The translations under genes were made by a program, and so were the position numbers. Shown piece after piece: positions 36,007-48,200 of a stretch of 64,000 nt of DNA (positions within the stretch are counted from its first letter, which is position 1; each line of letters starts with the position of its first letter). The notes below the pieces were generated by a model, which made no database searches, was not told the DNA's origin, and saw only the letters and a program-made list of their open reading frames with translations. The stretch covers positions 8,210,305 to 8,274,304 of the forward strand of contig JABAKD010000030.1 of assembly GCA_012845835.1 (NCBI GenBank), given 5' to 3'. This DNA comes from Undaria pinnatifida. Lineage: Eukaryota; Sar; Phaeophyceae; Laminariales; Alariaceae.

Positions 36007-36048
36007 CCACAACCACAACCACAACAACAACAACAATAGCAATAGCAA
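35746..36048 (+). repeat. CAA/CAG/CCA microsatellite (about 300 bp)
   Basis: AGCAACAGC units pass into a long CAA run with GACAAC and CCACAA interruptions. It lies just 3' of the LINE fragment and 220 bp from the MRH exon of the minus-strand gene. Poly-Asn and poly-Leu/Val frames across it are artefacts. Confidence 0.93.
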
Positions 36049-36268
36049 TGAAAAAAAGTAACAACAATAATATAATTTCGTAACAACACCAACATATATA
36101 TACATGTACTGGTCATAAACTACTTTGTTCGGGGACACGAAACACAGCAGCGCGCACCATAAATGACAAGAAAACGTCGACGCGCTTCTGCTTATGCCAG
36201 CGCCACATCCGTCGCGGTAACAGCCAACCGGCCCTCTTTTTCCAGCGAAACAAATTGCACGCACGCAC

Positions 36269-39200
36269 CTCAACTTGCTGTTGTGGCAGCGGCTCCCCCC
36301 GTCGTACAGCATCGACCGCCTCCCTCCCCCACCCCCCCCATCCCCGGGCCCCCACCGCCTCCATTTCCCCAAGCTGTGTCTATCCTGTTTGACGTCCTTG
36401 AAGGGACATAATACGTACAAGTAGCCCTGAAAACGCCGGCGGCGGCACCAGCAGCCGCGAATCATTTTACACAATACAGCGAGGGAAGCCCCAGCACAGC
36501 GCCGTTCCCCGAGCATGGATGAGGCGTTTGCAACAAGGGGGGAAAGCGGGAACAAGGAGGGGGGAAGCGGAGAAGAAAGGGTGGGGGGAGGGGGTGTAGG
36601 CATCGTCTCATGCATGCCCGTACCCCGTAGGACCGTAGACCCTCGCATCCTTACAATGCCGAGACGGAACGGGGGGGGGTACCCCTTTCAAGCATGGCCG
36701 TAGTCGAATGGAGATAGACCCCCGCATTCCTACAATGCCGGGACAGAGCACGTTGGACTTTCACCGACCAGGCAGACATCGCGTGCACCACGCGCGAAGC
36801 GCTGCTAGGTCTTCGGCGAGTCGCATGAAGGGTGAGCTGCATCCTACTAACAACCGCTTGTGAGGCGGACTCCGGCACCTTGTGCGCACTTTCTCGAATG
36901 ACCTCATTCATTTTTCGGTCGTAGCCACTTCCAGAAACAGCAATGGGTATGTTATGTAACTGCCTGGTGGGTGCTGGGGCGGGGAGGGGAGATTGCACAG
37001 ATTGGGCGATGGCCGATGGCTGATGTATGCCGTGTTTCTTCTATGATACCTGATAAATTGTGGGATCACAAGTTTTGCGGTAGTGCTGACAAGGCTAACT
37101 TTATGCTCACAAACTTCTCACCCCTTCGTGCAACTCCAAACACTCCTCCGCAAGCGCCGCAAACTCCGCGCGTTCTCCCAGGTCCAAACCGGACAGCCGT
37201 TTAGCCTCGGTCTCCTCCTTCCGCCGTCCTCGCCCGCGGCTGCCCTTCCCTCCCCCCCCCCCTTCCGCATCAGCTTTCCTACTCTCTAAAGAAGCCTTGG
37301 CTTGTGCTATGCCTTCGCGAAGCATTGCCGCCTATGACGCGTGCATTAATCATGAAGGGGAGCGGGAGCGGGAGTGGGGTGGGGTGGGGGGGGGTGAGCG
37401 GTAGGGGGTGGGGGGTGGTTGAGGTTTGGGGGTGGGGTCGGGGGTACTCATGCTTGGGGGGGCAGGGGGGGGGGGGGGGGGGGTAGGCGGGGGTAGATAT
37501 CTGTTCCACTGTTATTGCTCCGCCATAAAAGTCTAATGTTCGTTCGTGCTACGTTTCCGTCATCAAGAGGAAAAGGTCTTGTCAAAACTGGCGGAGAACG
37601 ACGCGAAGATCTTTGTGGTGCCCTTCGCGACATATATACCCCACCCCGGGGACATATATATCGCCCCGGGGACACATATCAAGCAAAACGAACGCGCTAC
37701 CGAAGAACTGCTGTGTCGTGCGATACCGGACCTCGGGTCTCTCGTGCTCGACATCAAGCTCAGGGAACAAAAAGTCCCAGAGCGCGATGGGTGCGTCCCA
37801 CATAACCACGAGGAATTTGCCGTTTCCATCCAAGAACTGGTCCCAGTGAAGCACCAGGCTTCGCAGTGTAGGATATCTTGGCAACGCGACAGAAACCATC
37901 GAGTGTGTAGGGAGGAGAGGACGGGGGTAAAATAGGGAGGGAAGGAAGGAGGGAGGGAGGGAGGGAGGGGGGTAGGTGCGTTGATGAAAAGTCAAGAACA
38001 AGAGTACCACAAACCGGCAAACGTAGTCGAAGGAGGGGAAGAGAGGCCAGAAACAAAAACCCGGACGGCTGCCGTCGCACCGCCCCTTTTAAGGCGGACG
38101 GACCAATCACGACTGCCGCACACTGATGATTAAAACAACGGCTATCAGATGACCGGCTGTCGAACGCCTATCATACACTATCCCTCCGGGAGGTCCCTCG
38201 GTTGTGAAAAGCGTTTCTTTGTTCGTCCGTCCCAGAACCACCTACCACGATAGGGCGATAACTCATTATTCCTACTACAACGCGAAACGTACCGGTATTT
38301 ATCTGCAGCCGAAAGCGGGCTCGGATAGGGGCATCATGTTTTGGCTGAAACACGGTCTGAATGACAACGCTCTTCGACCCCTCTCGGGCCCACGTACAGC
38401 CAACGTACGGCCACGTATGATACAGCGACAAAAACAAAGCACACGCGCGTTCTTTCGACGGTGTCAGCATGCAGCACACGGCCGTGCAAGCTACGCGCGC
38501 GTCTTGCAGGTACTCGCATTGGAGCTCTTGCCGGCAACATCGTCGTCAGCTAACCCTAGCAGCCCTGGGCGCTTCGTCTGAAGGATTTTGCACAATCGCC
38601 ATTTTCATTCGCCAACTTTTCCCTCTGAAGCCCCCCAAAGGGGTCTGACCCAAAATCGTCGGAGAAATGAACTTTGTTTCGCAACATTATTCGTTGTATG
38701 ACGGATTCCACGATTAGCCCCCCCCCCCCCAAAACCAGCGAATTTATTTAGCGAGCGTTTCATGGCTGCTCGAGACGAGGAAGGATCCTATGAAAAACGT
38801 ATCTTCACACACCTTCACGTTCGCCAAGGACTATCGAACGATGACGCCGCGGTGGCAAGGGGCATCGTATGTCAGGAGATACGGCCGGTAGCTGGTTTCG
38901 AAACCGGCGATTTCGTCAAAAAAAAGGGTTGGGGGGTTACCGTAGAACGACCCGTATACCTATTAATAGGCCATGGGATTGATACACCGGGTTGCGAGGT
39001 TTGATTGTTTCTCGGAATCGTGTTTTTGGGTGAGTTATGTAGCCCCTCAAGCGATGAGCTACACTACCGTACCATTCGTCGGCATTGAGGCGAGACCTCT
39101 TGAAGGAGAACGTCCTCTGCAAGTGCTTGAGGAGAAAACGGTGCGCACGGACAAGGGGGAGGGAAAACCGCTACTACTGCCACCACCATCACCACCACCA

Positions 39201-42200
39201 CCACCACCACTACCACCACAACCACTACCACCGCCACCACCACCACCGCCACCACCACCACCGTCATCACCAAAACCCCCACCACTACCACGACTACAAC
39301 ATCCCCCGCCAAGCACCCACACCACCACCATCAGTACCACCACCAATACCACCGCCAATACCACCACCTTTCCCCCCGCCGCAAGCCATCGCCTTCACCT
39401 GCGGTAGTCCAAATAAGGGCTTATCCCCGGCAAGCCACGGTCCCGATATCCCTCAAGGGAAGCCTGCACGGGCGATGGCAGGCCAAACTTGACCGCCAAG
39501 GCAGCCATAGCCTTCGACAACTGCCTCCTTGCAAACTCGCAAGCCACCAGCAACCCGCGAAAAGGCGAGAGAAGTGGCAAGCCAACCATCCTCAACAAGA
39601 CCGTCAGCCCGAGATAAACTCCCCTATGGGAGAGGCAGGGGGATGACAGCGAGGCCGGAAGCATGGGCGGGCGGGTGGGGGGGGGGGCAAGGCGAGGTGA
39701 CGAGGGTAACGACGAACGAAGAACCCGGTTACAGTCCTTTGAGAGAAAGAGAAAGGGGCAGGTCACACTATCCTCAAGAATGTCGTCAGCCTAAGATAGA
39801 GACCCTCCTAACGGAGAGGCCGGAGGGTGAGAGGGCGGCAGCAGCGGGGGGGGGGGGGGGGGCAAGTTCGGTTGATGGGGAAAACGGTGAACGGAGAACC
39901 CGGATAACGACCCTTCAAGAGAGAGAAAAAGAGACGGACAAGCCCAGCATCTTGAATACGATAGGGACCCCCCTAACGGAGGGGTAGGGGCCCGGAGAGA
40001 ACGGCAGCAGAGGGAAGGGGAAGGAGGCAAAAGATGAGAGGTAATGAGGGCAACGGTGAACGGAGAACCCGGGTCACAATCCTTCAGGGGATAAAAAGAG
40101 ATGAGCCTAGCAAACTCAACAAGATCGTTAGCCCGAGATAACCTCCCCCGCTGGAGAGACAGGGGGAGACAGGGCGGCAAGCGTATGCAGGTCCGAGTGG
40201 GGGCAGATAACCCACGGTCAGTTTTGGAGGGCTCAAGTCCCGGTAGGATCAGATCTGGGTGGGATCAGGGTGCCCAGCGGCAGCACGGTGGACATGTGTG
40301 TGCGTGTGTTGACCAATGAAACATCTCGAAACGCCGATAACTATCTGACCGATGAATGAACATTGTCGACTCAATGGGAAGCTGGTCAAGGCAAGGCAAG
40401 GCAAGGCAAGGCCAGACAAGAAACGGGAAGGTAAGGCAAGGCAAGGCAAAGCAGAGGCAAGGCAGAGGCAAGGCGAGGCAAGGCAAGGCAAGGCAAGGCA
40501 AGGTGACGAGGGTATCGTTGGTCGAACAAAACCCGGATTACGATCTTCCTTTGAAAGAGAGAAAGAGAGCAGTGTGGGTTGACATCACAGACACGTGTAG
40601 AAAAGAGACAACCATTTATATACAAGCGTATCACATGGGGCTTCGTTCCTCGTTGCTTTCTCCTTCGCTGGGCCTCTTTATCTTCTGCGTCTGCTGCGGC
40701 TCTGAAGACGGGTACCTGTGAATCGAAGGAACGAACACGTTGGCGAGAACACCCTCGCTCCTCACCACTTTGTATGTAGATATCCTGCCGTTGAGAAAAT
40801 ATCGAATTGCTAGCTCTCTCTCTCTCCCCCCCCCCTTCCTCTCTCTCTTGCTCTCGCTCTCTCGCACAAATACGCACACGCACACACGCCCACCTCTCCC
40901 CGTCATTCAGCACAGGTCCCAGCACCGCGGTCTTGCGCAGCTCCTCCGCTTTCTTCTCCTCCGCCTGCTTCACATCCCCCCCTTTCGCTGCCGCGCTCCC
41001 CTGCTGCCGTCGTGCCACGTACTCCCGGAGACTCAAGCCCACCTCCGCTCCCTTTCCGCCACCCTCCCCTCCCCTCCTTCCTTCCTCCTCTTCTCTTTCT
41101 CCTCCCTCCTCTTCTCTTTTCGCGTCCTCGTCGCTGCTACTGGCGAGGGCGGTGCCAGCAGCAATCTCCAGCGGCCAATGCAGATTCAGAATGTCTTGGG
41201 CCGTCCGGGTGTCGGAGCCACTGCCGCTGCTGCTGCCGCCGCTCCCGCTGCCGGCGACCTTGTGAGCTCCTGCTTTCCGGTCACGCATCTTCTTATCCGT
41301 ATTCTTGTTCTTGTTCCTGTTCCTGTTCCTCTTAGCTTTTTTAGCCTTATCTAATATCTCGGCCTCCTCGGTGTCGCGTCGTGCCCTCGCCACCGCGCGA
41401 GCAGCGCGAACCTGCGGGGTATAGAAGTAGGGATAGGGTTAGGGTCAGGATAAGGGTCAGGGTTAGGGTTGGGGTATGGGTATGGGTGGGTTTAGGGGGG
41501 GGGGCAGGGGTAGGGTTAGGGTCAGGGTTAGGGTAGGAGTTAGGGTAGGGGTAGGCGCAAGGTTAGGGGCAGGGTTAGGGGTAGGGGTAGGGCTAGAGTT
41601 AGGGGTAACGGTAGAAGTTAGGGGTTAGGGTTAGGGATAGGCACCCATCGTGAGCAAGATTTTTGGTTTTGAAAAGTTACACAGAGGGTGCCCCTGGCAC
41701 ATTGTTCCCAGCAGTATGCCACGTGGCACCGTGACCCCATCCGGGTCTGATTCCACCCATACGTGGGTGTTCCAAACTGCCTCTGGGTATATGAATAGCC
41801 TTGTCGGCAGCGCCCATTAATTTTACAAAACTATTTCAAACACGTCAGCTGTGAGTTCGACCGGCTGAGTGGTCGATAGTCAGCCTTTGCAAGCTGAGTG
41901 ATACGTCGGCCGTTGCACATGTTATTCCTCGTTAAGGATACAGGTCAGTATTCTACGGCTCCGACCCCATACACAGGGAGTACTTCGTAAAGCACTAAAC
42001 TATCGGCATGTCTGTGTGGGGGAGGGCGGGGTGTACTCAGTTTGTGCATGGCCGTAGTCGTATGAACGTCGCATCCCTACTATGCCGGAACGAAGCACGT
42101 CGGGTTTTCACTAATCAGGCAGACATTGCATGTCTGCGTAGGAAGGGGGGGGGGGCGCACCCATTGGTTGCTTGCCTTACCCATTTGATCATTGACCACG

Positions 42201-45200
42201 CATCCCTTTCGAGACGGAGCACCGTTCCTACTCCTAATAGAGACACCTCCAAACGTTTGGGCGCTCATTACCCTTCTTCCATATACTACATAGAAACTGT
42301 TTGCTTATCCTATCCCCGTCCTGTTTCACCATCTGCGGCTACCATCTATCTCCTAGGATAGCGATCGTTTTTTCGCTACTTTCTAGTCTATCAAACTCGT
42401 CCATGTCGCATACGTCCAATTTCCTCACCTCCTCCTCTAACGCATTCCGTTCCTCCTTGTCTAATTTCAGCATGTCGGCGTTGGGGAGGGATAACGAACA
42501 GCGTAGTCCTCGCAGGGGACGGGCAACTCGAAACGGCAGAACATCAGAGACAAGGAAAGGAAAGGAAAGCCGCAAGTGCGAACGGCGTGCCGAACCGCGA
42601 AAAAAAAAAACAGAGAGATGAAAATTTCTACCGACCACGGCACACTGCAGTAGTAGCGCCTTCGTACCGCACAGTAGAGAAGCCAGTCAAAAGCATGATG
42701 CCTTTAACGCCCGTAGAAGGACACCCACGTGTTGGGGGGGGAAATTACTTGGAATAAGCGTGGGGTATGTTTCCGACGCGTGCTACAATAAAGGGTAGCA
42801 CTTTTTCCGCAAACACATTTTCTGAATTTGGTGGGGCTCCTTGACTGACCTTAACCCAAAATCGCCGGAATGTGTTTTTTTTTCCCGCTAATAGAGTGTT
42901 TGCGAAAATACGTTTCTAAAAATTTACTTGCCTTCCGCTAAAAAAAGTGAATTGCCTTCCCACCGAGTTTTTGGTGTGTTTGCGCTAGCGGTAAACAAAA
43001 TCCTGCAGGCGACGCCTCCGAAATTTAGTAGGGAAACGGGGATGTGCGCGATTGTAATATACGTATGAGTACAGCAGCAGCAGTACGAGTACTCGTAGTA
43101 TGATACGATATACGAGTACTCGTTGTACGTACTCCAGTCTCGAGCCTCTCGTTTCAGGTGCAGCAGTACCTGGAACACGGTACATGCAAGCACCCAACAG
43201 ACTACAAATCAGAGGTATGGCGGTCTGTCTCGCGCGTAAAAACTCCTTGTGAGCAGGGACTACCTCATCACACGTGCTACAAGCAGAGCAACGCCTTCCT
43301 CATGCGACGGAAGGGAAGGCGAAGCGCAGTTTCCCCATGGAACGTGGACCTGTTATTGCGAAGCACCACCCTGCGAAGAATCCGCAGTGAACGCAGCGGT
43401 TTAGGGCAGAGGAGTTTCCGCTCCTCTGCCCTAAACCGAAAGTCATGCCACGCTTCAGTCGCGGTGATGTTGGAGAAGCGCGGTGGCTGCTGTCGCACAG
43501 ATGGACCGATACGAGTCCTATCTTGCCAGATGCGGCACACGATAGCCGCAATCAAGGCGCGTGGTGTCGCTCTCTGCGTTGGGGCTCCTCTCCGCGTGCG
43601 TGCGTTCGACTCCGCCAGCTGCGAAAAGTTCACCACAGCTTGCAGCAAGCGCTGAACCCTTGGTCACGGACGCAGAGGGCAGCAACAAACGGTTCATCAC
43701 CGGCCTGCTGTATATCTCTGATGTTACGCCTGCGCGTCGTGCTCAGGGTACTACCCTCTCAATCCTCCGTGCGTTCGTATTAGTAGCTTGTGTTGTGTCG
43801 TGACAACAGCGTGGTGCTTCAAACTGGTCCTGCTTAGGGCGCTATAGACCCTTGCAGAGGCGTTCTGCCTCGGACAAACGCTCGGTGTGTTGTAGGCCAA
43901 TGAAACAGAGAGACAAAATTTACCGTAACTTTTGATCAAAACCTACCTTCGACAAAGTACATTTTTGCCTTTTTTTCAAAAATTTACCGCAAATATTGCC
44001 TTCGGGACAATTTTTGAAGAAGTAAATTTCTAAAAACGTACTTTCGCAAACACTCTAATGTGTGTGTGCTTTTTTTAACCCTTCTGAGTCTTCAACGGCG
44101 AAAATAGCTGGTAAAAAATGCCGATAACCGCAACAACCACGCGCAAGTAGCCCAGGCTATTGGCCCTGGGGAGGATAAAACAAAAACCCCTCGCTGCTAC
44201 GCGGGAAGTCATGATGGGCTTGTTCATCGGGTATCCCTTAAGAGCCGCCAAAACCCCTCTCTATACTAAATTCAAGTAAATTTGTCCGTAAAAAGGGTTT
44301 CAAATAGTGAAGGCGCTGACCCGAAATCGTCGGAATGTGGTTATTTTTTGGCAAATGTGGGCTGGTTCATCGGGCTGCACTTGCTCGTTGTAAGTGTGTA
44401 CCACTCTTGTGCTTCCTCAAACCAGTTTTTGTGTGACGTACCAGGTATGTATGGTATAGAGCTCCTCAAGCAAATATTCTCAGAAAAACAATGGTGCACC
44501 TGTACCGTACTATTAATACTATTATCATACTACTATTACTACATGTGTATAATATTTATATATATTGCAAAAACAAAAACACGCTCCAGCTGTGAGATCG
44601 AAGATTTTGTCGAAACTCACCTTTGCAAGCTGTGTGCGATACTCCCATCGCGCGTATTACGAGGTGTGTGTCCTCATTAAGGATGTAGGTCGGCGACTCC
44701 CCTTGGAACTACAGTGTAGCTTGTACCAGGGTCAACAGGGTGATGTTAGTCAGTCTGTGCGCGGAAACTATACCCGTTTTTGAAGGGGACAAAATCTGAC
44801 AGCTGTGAAGGAAATGCATCAGTTTATCAAGTGTATCCTGCAAGAATAATAAACAATACAGGCAGGTGATATAAACTGATTCATTCCTTCTACAACAGCC
44901 AGATTTGTCCCCTTGAAGGATTGTAGTTTCCGCGCACAGATTGAGTTGTCCCCCTTCCCCCGCCCCCCGATCCCTCTTGTTCAAACGCCCCACCTAAACT
45001 CAAAATCTGCCAGAGTAATAAACACTACCAGGCAGTTGATATCACTTCATTTTCTTTCTAGCCATCCATGCCGTAGCTCCAATTCATTTCTGTCCCCCCC
45101 CCCTCCTTTTTCCCCCGCTTCCTCTTGTTCAAACGCCCCACCAAAATCAAAAGCTGCCAGAGTTATAAACACTACCAGGCAGTCAATATCACCTCATTAT

Positions 45201-48200
45201 ATTTCTAGCCATCCATGCCGTAGCTCAAATTCACCTCCCTCCCCAACGCCCCCTCCTTCCCCACCACCCGCACCATTGCCTAGACGTAGCACCACGCGTA
45301 TAGCAAGCCCCTACATCTATCCGACCTAAAGCTGTTGGAAATCTCCTCCCCCCCCCAAAAAAAAAAAAAAAAAAACACCCCTCCGAACACTCCGCACTCT
45401 CCTCACTGGTTGTAAGGCTTACAGGATATACATATGATAAACTGATGCATTCCTTCCACACCCGCCAGATTTGTCTCCTTGAAGGATTTATAGTTTCCGC
45501 GCACAGATTGAGTTGCCCCGCCCGTCCCCCCCCTCAGCCGCTCCCTCTTGTTCAAACCCAGGCCCTCACGCCCTTAAAAACTCCGCCCTCCCCTCACCAG
45601 TTATACGACTGACAGGTTTGATGTTAGGTGTGGTACACATATATATATATAATATATAATATATATATATGCATTAGGGTGTCAGTATAGCTGGCAATAG
45701 ATTCGGTAAGATAGCCCGCTGAGTCCTGATCTTCGGCCACAAGAAGATTCTCTTAAATGGAATATTCTGAGTGAAGAAGATAACCCGTAGAATCTAGCTA
45801 GCTTATACCACAAGAGAGTTCTCGGTAATGGAAATTCCTCCTCTGGACAAGATAGATAGATGTAAGCGCCTTAAGCACCCATAGGAATATAGAACATCTA
45901 GAAGAACGTTCCTCAACATAGGTAAAGGTCCAGAAGAGAGCACAGCAGCAATGCTAGGGGGAAGCAAACTCTGTGAGCCTCACCCCAGCCCCATGCTCTC
46001 ACTCCTCCTTTCCTGTTTCCTCGAGCTTCTCATAGCTCAACGCCAATAATAAGAAATCTACAAAGAAGAACAGGTGCTGTCTCCAAGCGAGCTGATTCTC
46101 CTGTGTCCCTTCCCTCACACCTTCCCGGCACCACGACTCATTACAATTGGCGTCCTTGAATCGACGACGTGTGGCCGCCCCCCCCACCCATTTCTCGACG
46201 CCGACCTTTGGGAAACAGCAAACGCTCTCGCGACACCGCCGACCATCTGGAGATAGCAACCGCCCTCCTCCTCACGGTCTGTTTAATTCTCCTTTCGACA
46301 AACGTTGGAGCCCCCACCGCCCTCTTTTCACGGTTACCCTGGCCCGAACCATCCCGCCTATAACAGGCCAACAACAGTACCTCCCGGTCAGCTTTTCAGT
46401 TTACCCACCAGCATACCCAGACCAACGACGACTTTTTCGTCAAGTTCAACCTCATGCACCAGTCAGGCGCCCTAGCATTTACCGGGAATTACATGGTCAA
46501 CATGCTCTCCCGCGAGGACCTCCCCGACACGGTAATTTTCGTCTCCGACAGACACCAGACTATCCCACTGTCGGGTTCAGCCGATCTCGAACCGGGCGAT
46601 CTCCTCGGAACCTCCCTCTCCCCGCTGGTGCACGTACCATTAGCCACCCTTAGGCACCCTTCCTTGGACCCCCCAGCCCCTCCGCTTACGCCGGGCGTAC
46701 ATGCCCTACACGACAACATCCATGTGGCCAGCGAGAACCCCCCACCAGCAGATTCCCAGGTCCCACCGACAGCCCCGTGCCCCCAACTCCTTGCGCGCCT
46801 CGACACCGATCAACGAACTAGCTTCCTCAACCTCTGGGACCGTCTGCCGCCGCGTCTGCGCGACGTCATCTTCGACCTCCACTGTTCCGGATGGCCCCCA
46901 TCAGTGATCGATACCCTAGGAGATGCCCTCTGCGAGTTTCCGGACGTCTTCTCCACCTCCAAGACCGACTTCGGCTCGTGCATATTGATGTCGTTCAAGG
47001 TCACCGTACCTCCGCACAGCGAACCAGTTACCTCCCGTCCGTACAGGATCAACCCCATCCTTGCCCCAACAAGGCCGACGCCGTCCTCGACCAGTACCTG
47101 GCCGCCGGGTTGATCCAGCATCCGACCTCATCTTATTCCAGCTCCATGGTCGCCATCCCGCGATTGTTGGTGATATCGTCGTTAGGCGTTGTCGGGGGTG
47201 GAGTCAGGTCCGATCGGGCGGTGCTGACTTGAACGCCCGAGTTTGCGGGGGAATCGTTCGGCAAAGCCGAGGTACCGGCGGGGTCCACGCGGTGGCGCGT
47301 ACGCTGGGCGGGGATACCCTAGGGGATCCTGTCTCCAGGCTTTGGGAGAACAGGGCTGTACGGGGCTGTACTCGCTAGGGCATGCAGATCCTGTTGCCCG
47401 AAGTAGTCGACAGCCATGACGGTACACGGCCCGGCTACCAATGCCCCCGCAGCCGCCGCCCCGTCAAACATGCGGATTGGCAACAACAACGCCACCAACC
47501 CCAACCAACGACAACCGGGCACCTTTCGCATCAACTGACGAGCCGGTGGTGGAGCAACTCCAGCATCTCCGACAACAGCACTTGCCGAGAACACCGGTTC
47601 TGCCAGGAGGCGTGATGCACGTTGTGTACTCGGGCGTCTTGAGAACCGGTGTTCTCAGCAAGTGCTGTTGTCGGAGATGCTGCAGTTGCTTCACCACCGG
47701 CTCGTCAGTTGATGCGAAAGGTGCCCGGTTGTCGTTGGTTGGGGTTGGTGGCGTTGTTGTTGCCGATCCGCATGTTCGACGGGGCGGCGGCTGCGGGGGC
47801 ATTGGTAGCCGAGCCGTGTACCGTCATGGCTGTCGACTGCGTCGCGGCCGCAGCGCGCCGTTGTTGAAACTGCTGCCCTTGCGACTGTCGGTTGCCGTTG
47901 TCGTTTTTGCGTCCGTTGTTGCCCCGGTGTTGGTTGGAGTGGTCGTGGTTGTGGCGGTTGTTGTTGTTGTTGTTGTTGGAGCCGCGGTTGTTGTTGTGGT
48001 AGGTGCCCCGACGGTTGTCGCTACCGTGGGCGTGGCGGTTGGAGTTTCGGTCGACGTTGTGCTCGTACTGGCCCCGGCGGTAAGAACGCATCCGTTGTTG
48101 CCATTGATGGTAGGCGTGGCCACCATTGTTTAGCTGGCCAAGCGTAGGGTTGAGAATGCCGGATATGTTGAGGAAGTCCAGAGGGCAGGTCTTCATGCCA

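Noticed and set aside
35267-36648. Long frames over the CAA microsatellite (264 codons +, 321 codons -)
   Set aside because: Most of each frame is poly-Asn or poly-Leu translated from the repeat. Only the first part of the plus frame (LINE end) and a short part of the minus frame (MRH exon) are real signals, and those are annotated separately.
39059-39492. Pro/His-rich and Val/Gly-rich frames
   Set aside because: They arise from the CCA/CCG microsatellite in every frame.
40631-40715. Short C-terminal exon of the minus-strand gene ending at 40631
   Set aside because: The acceptor at 40716 gives a stop after 27 residues. The alternative acceptor CTTCAG|A at 40701 keeps an Ala/Glu/Arg-rich frame and allows continuation to the downstream MRH exons, which fits the family better.
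41425-41640. True chromosome end
   Set aside because: The TTAGGG-like repeats are degenerate, only about 215 bp long, and flanked by coding exons of one gene on both sides, so this is an interstitial tract.
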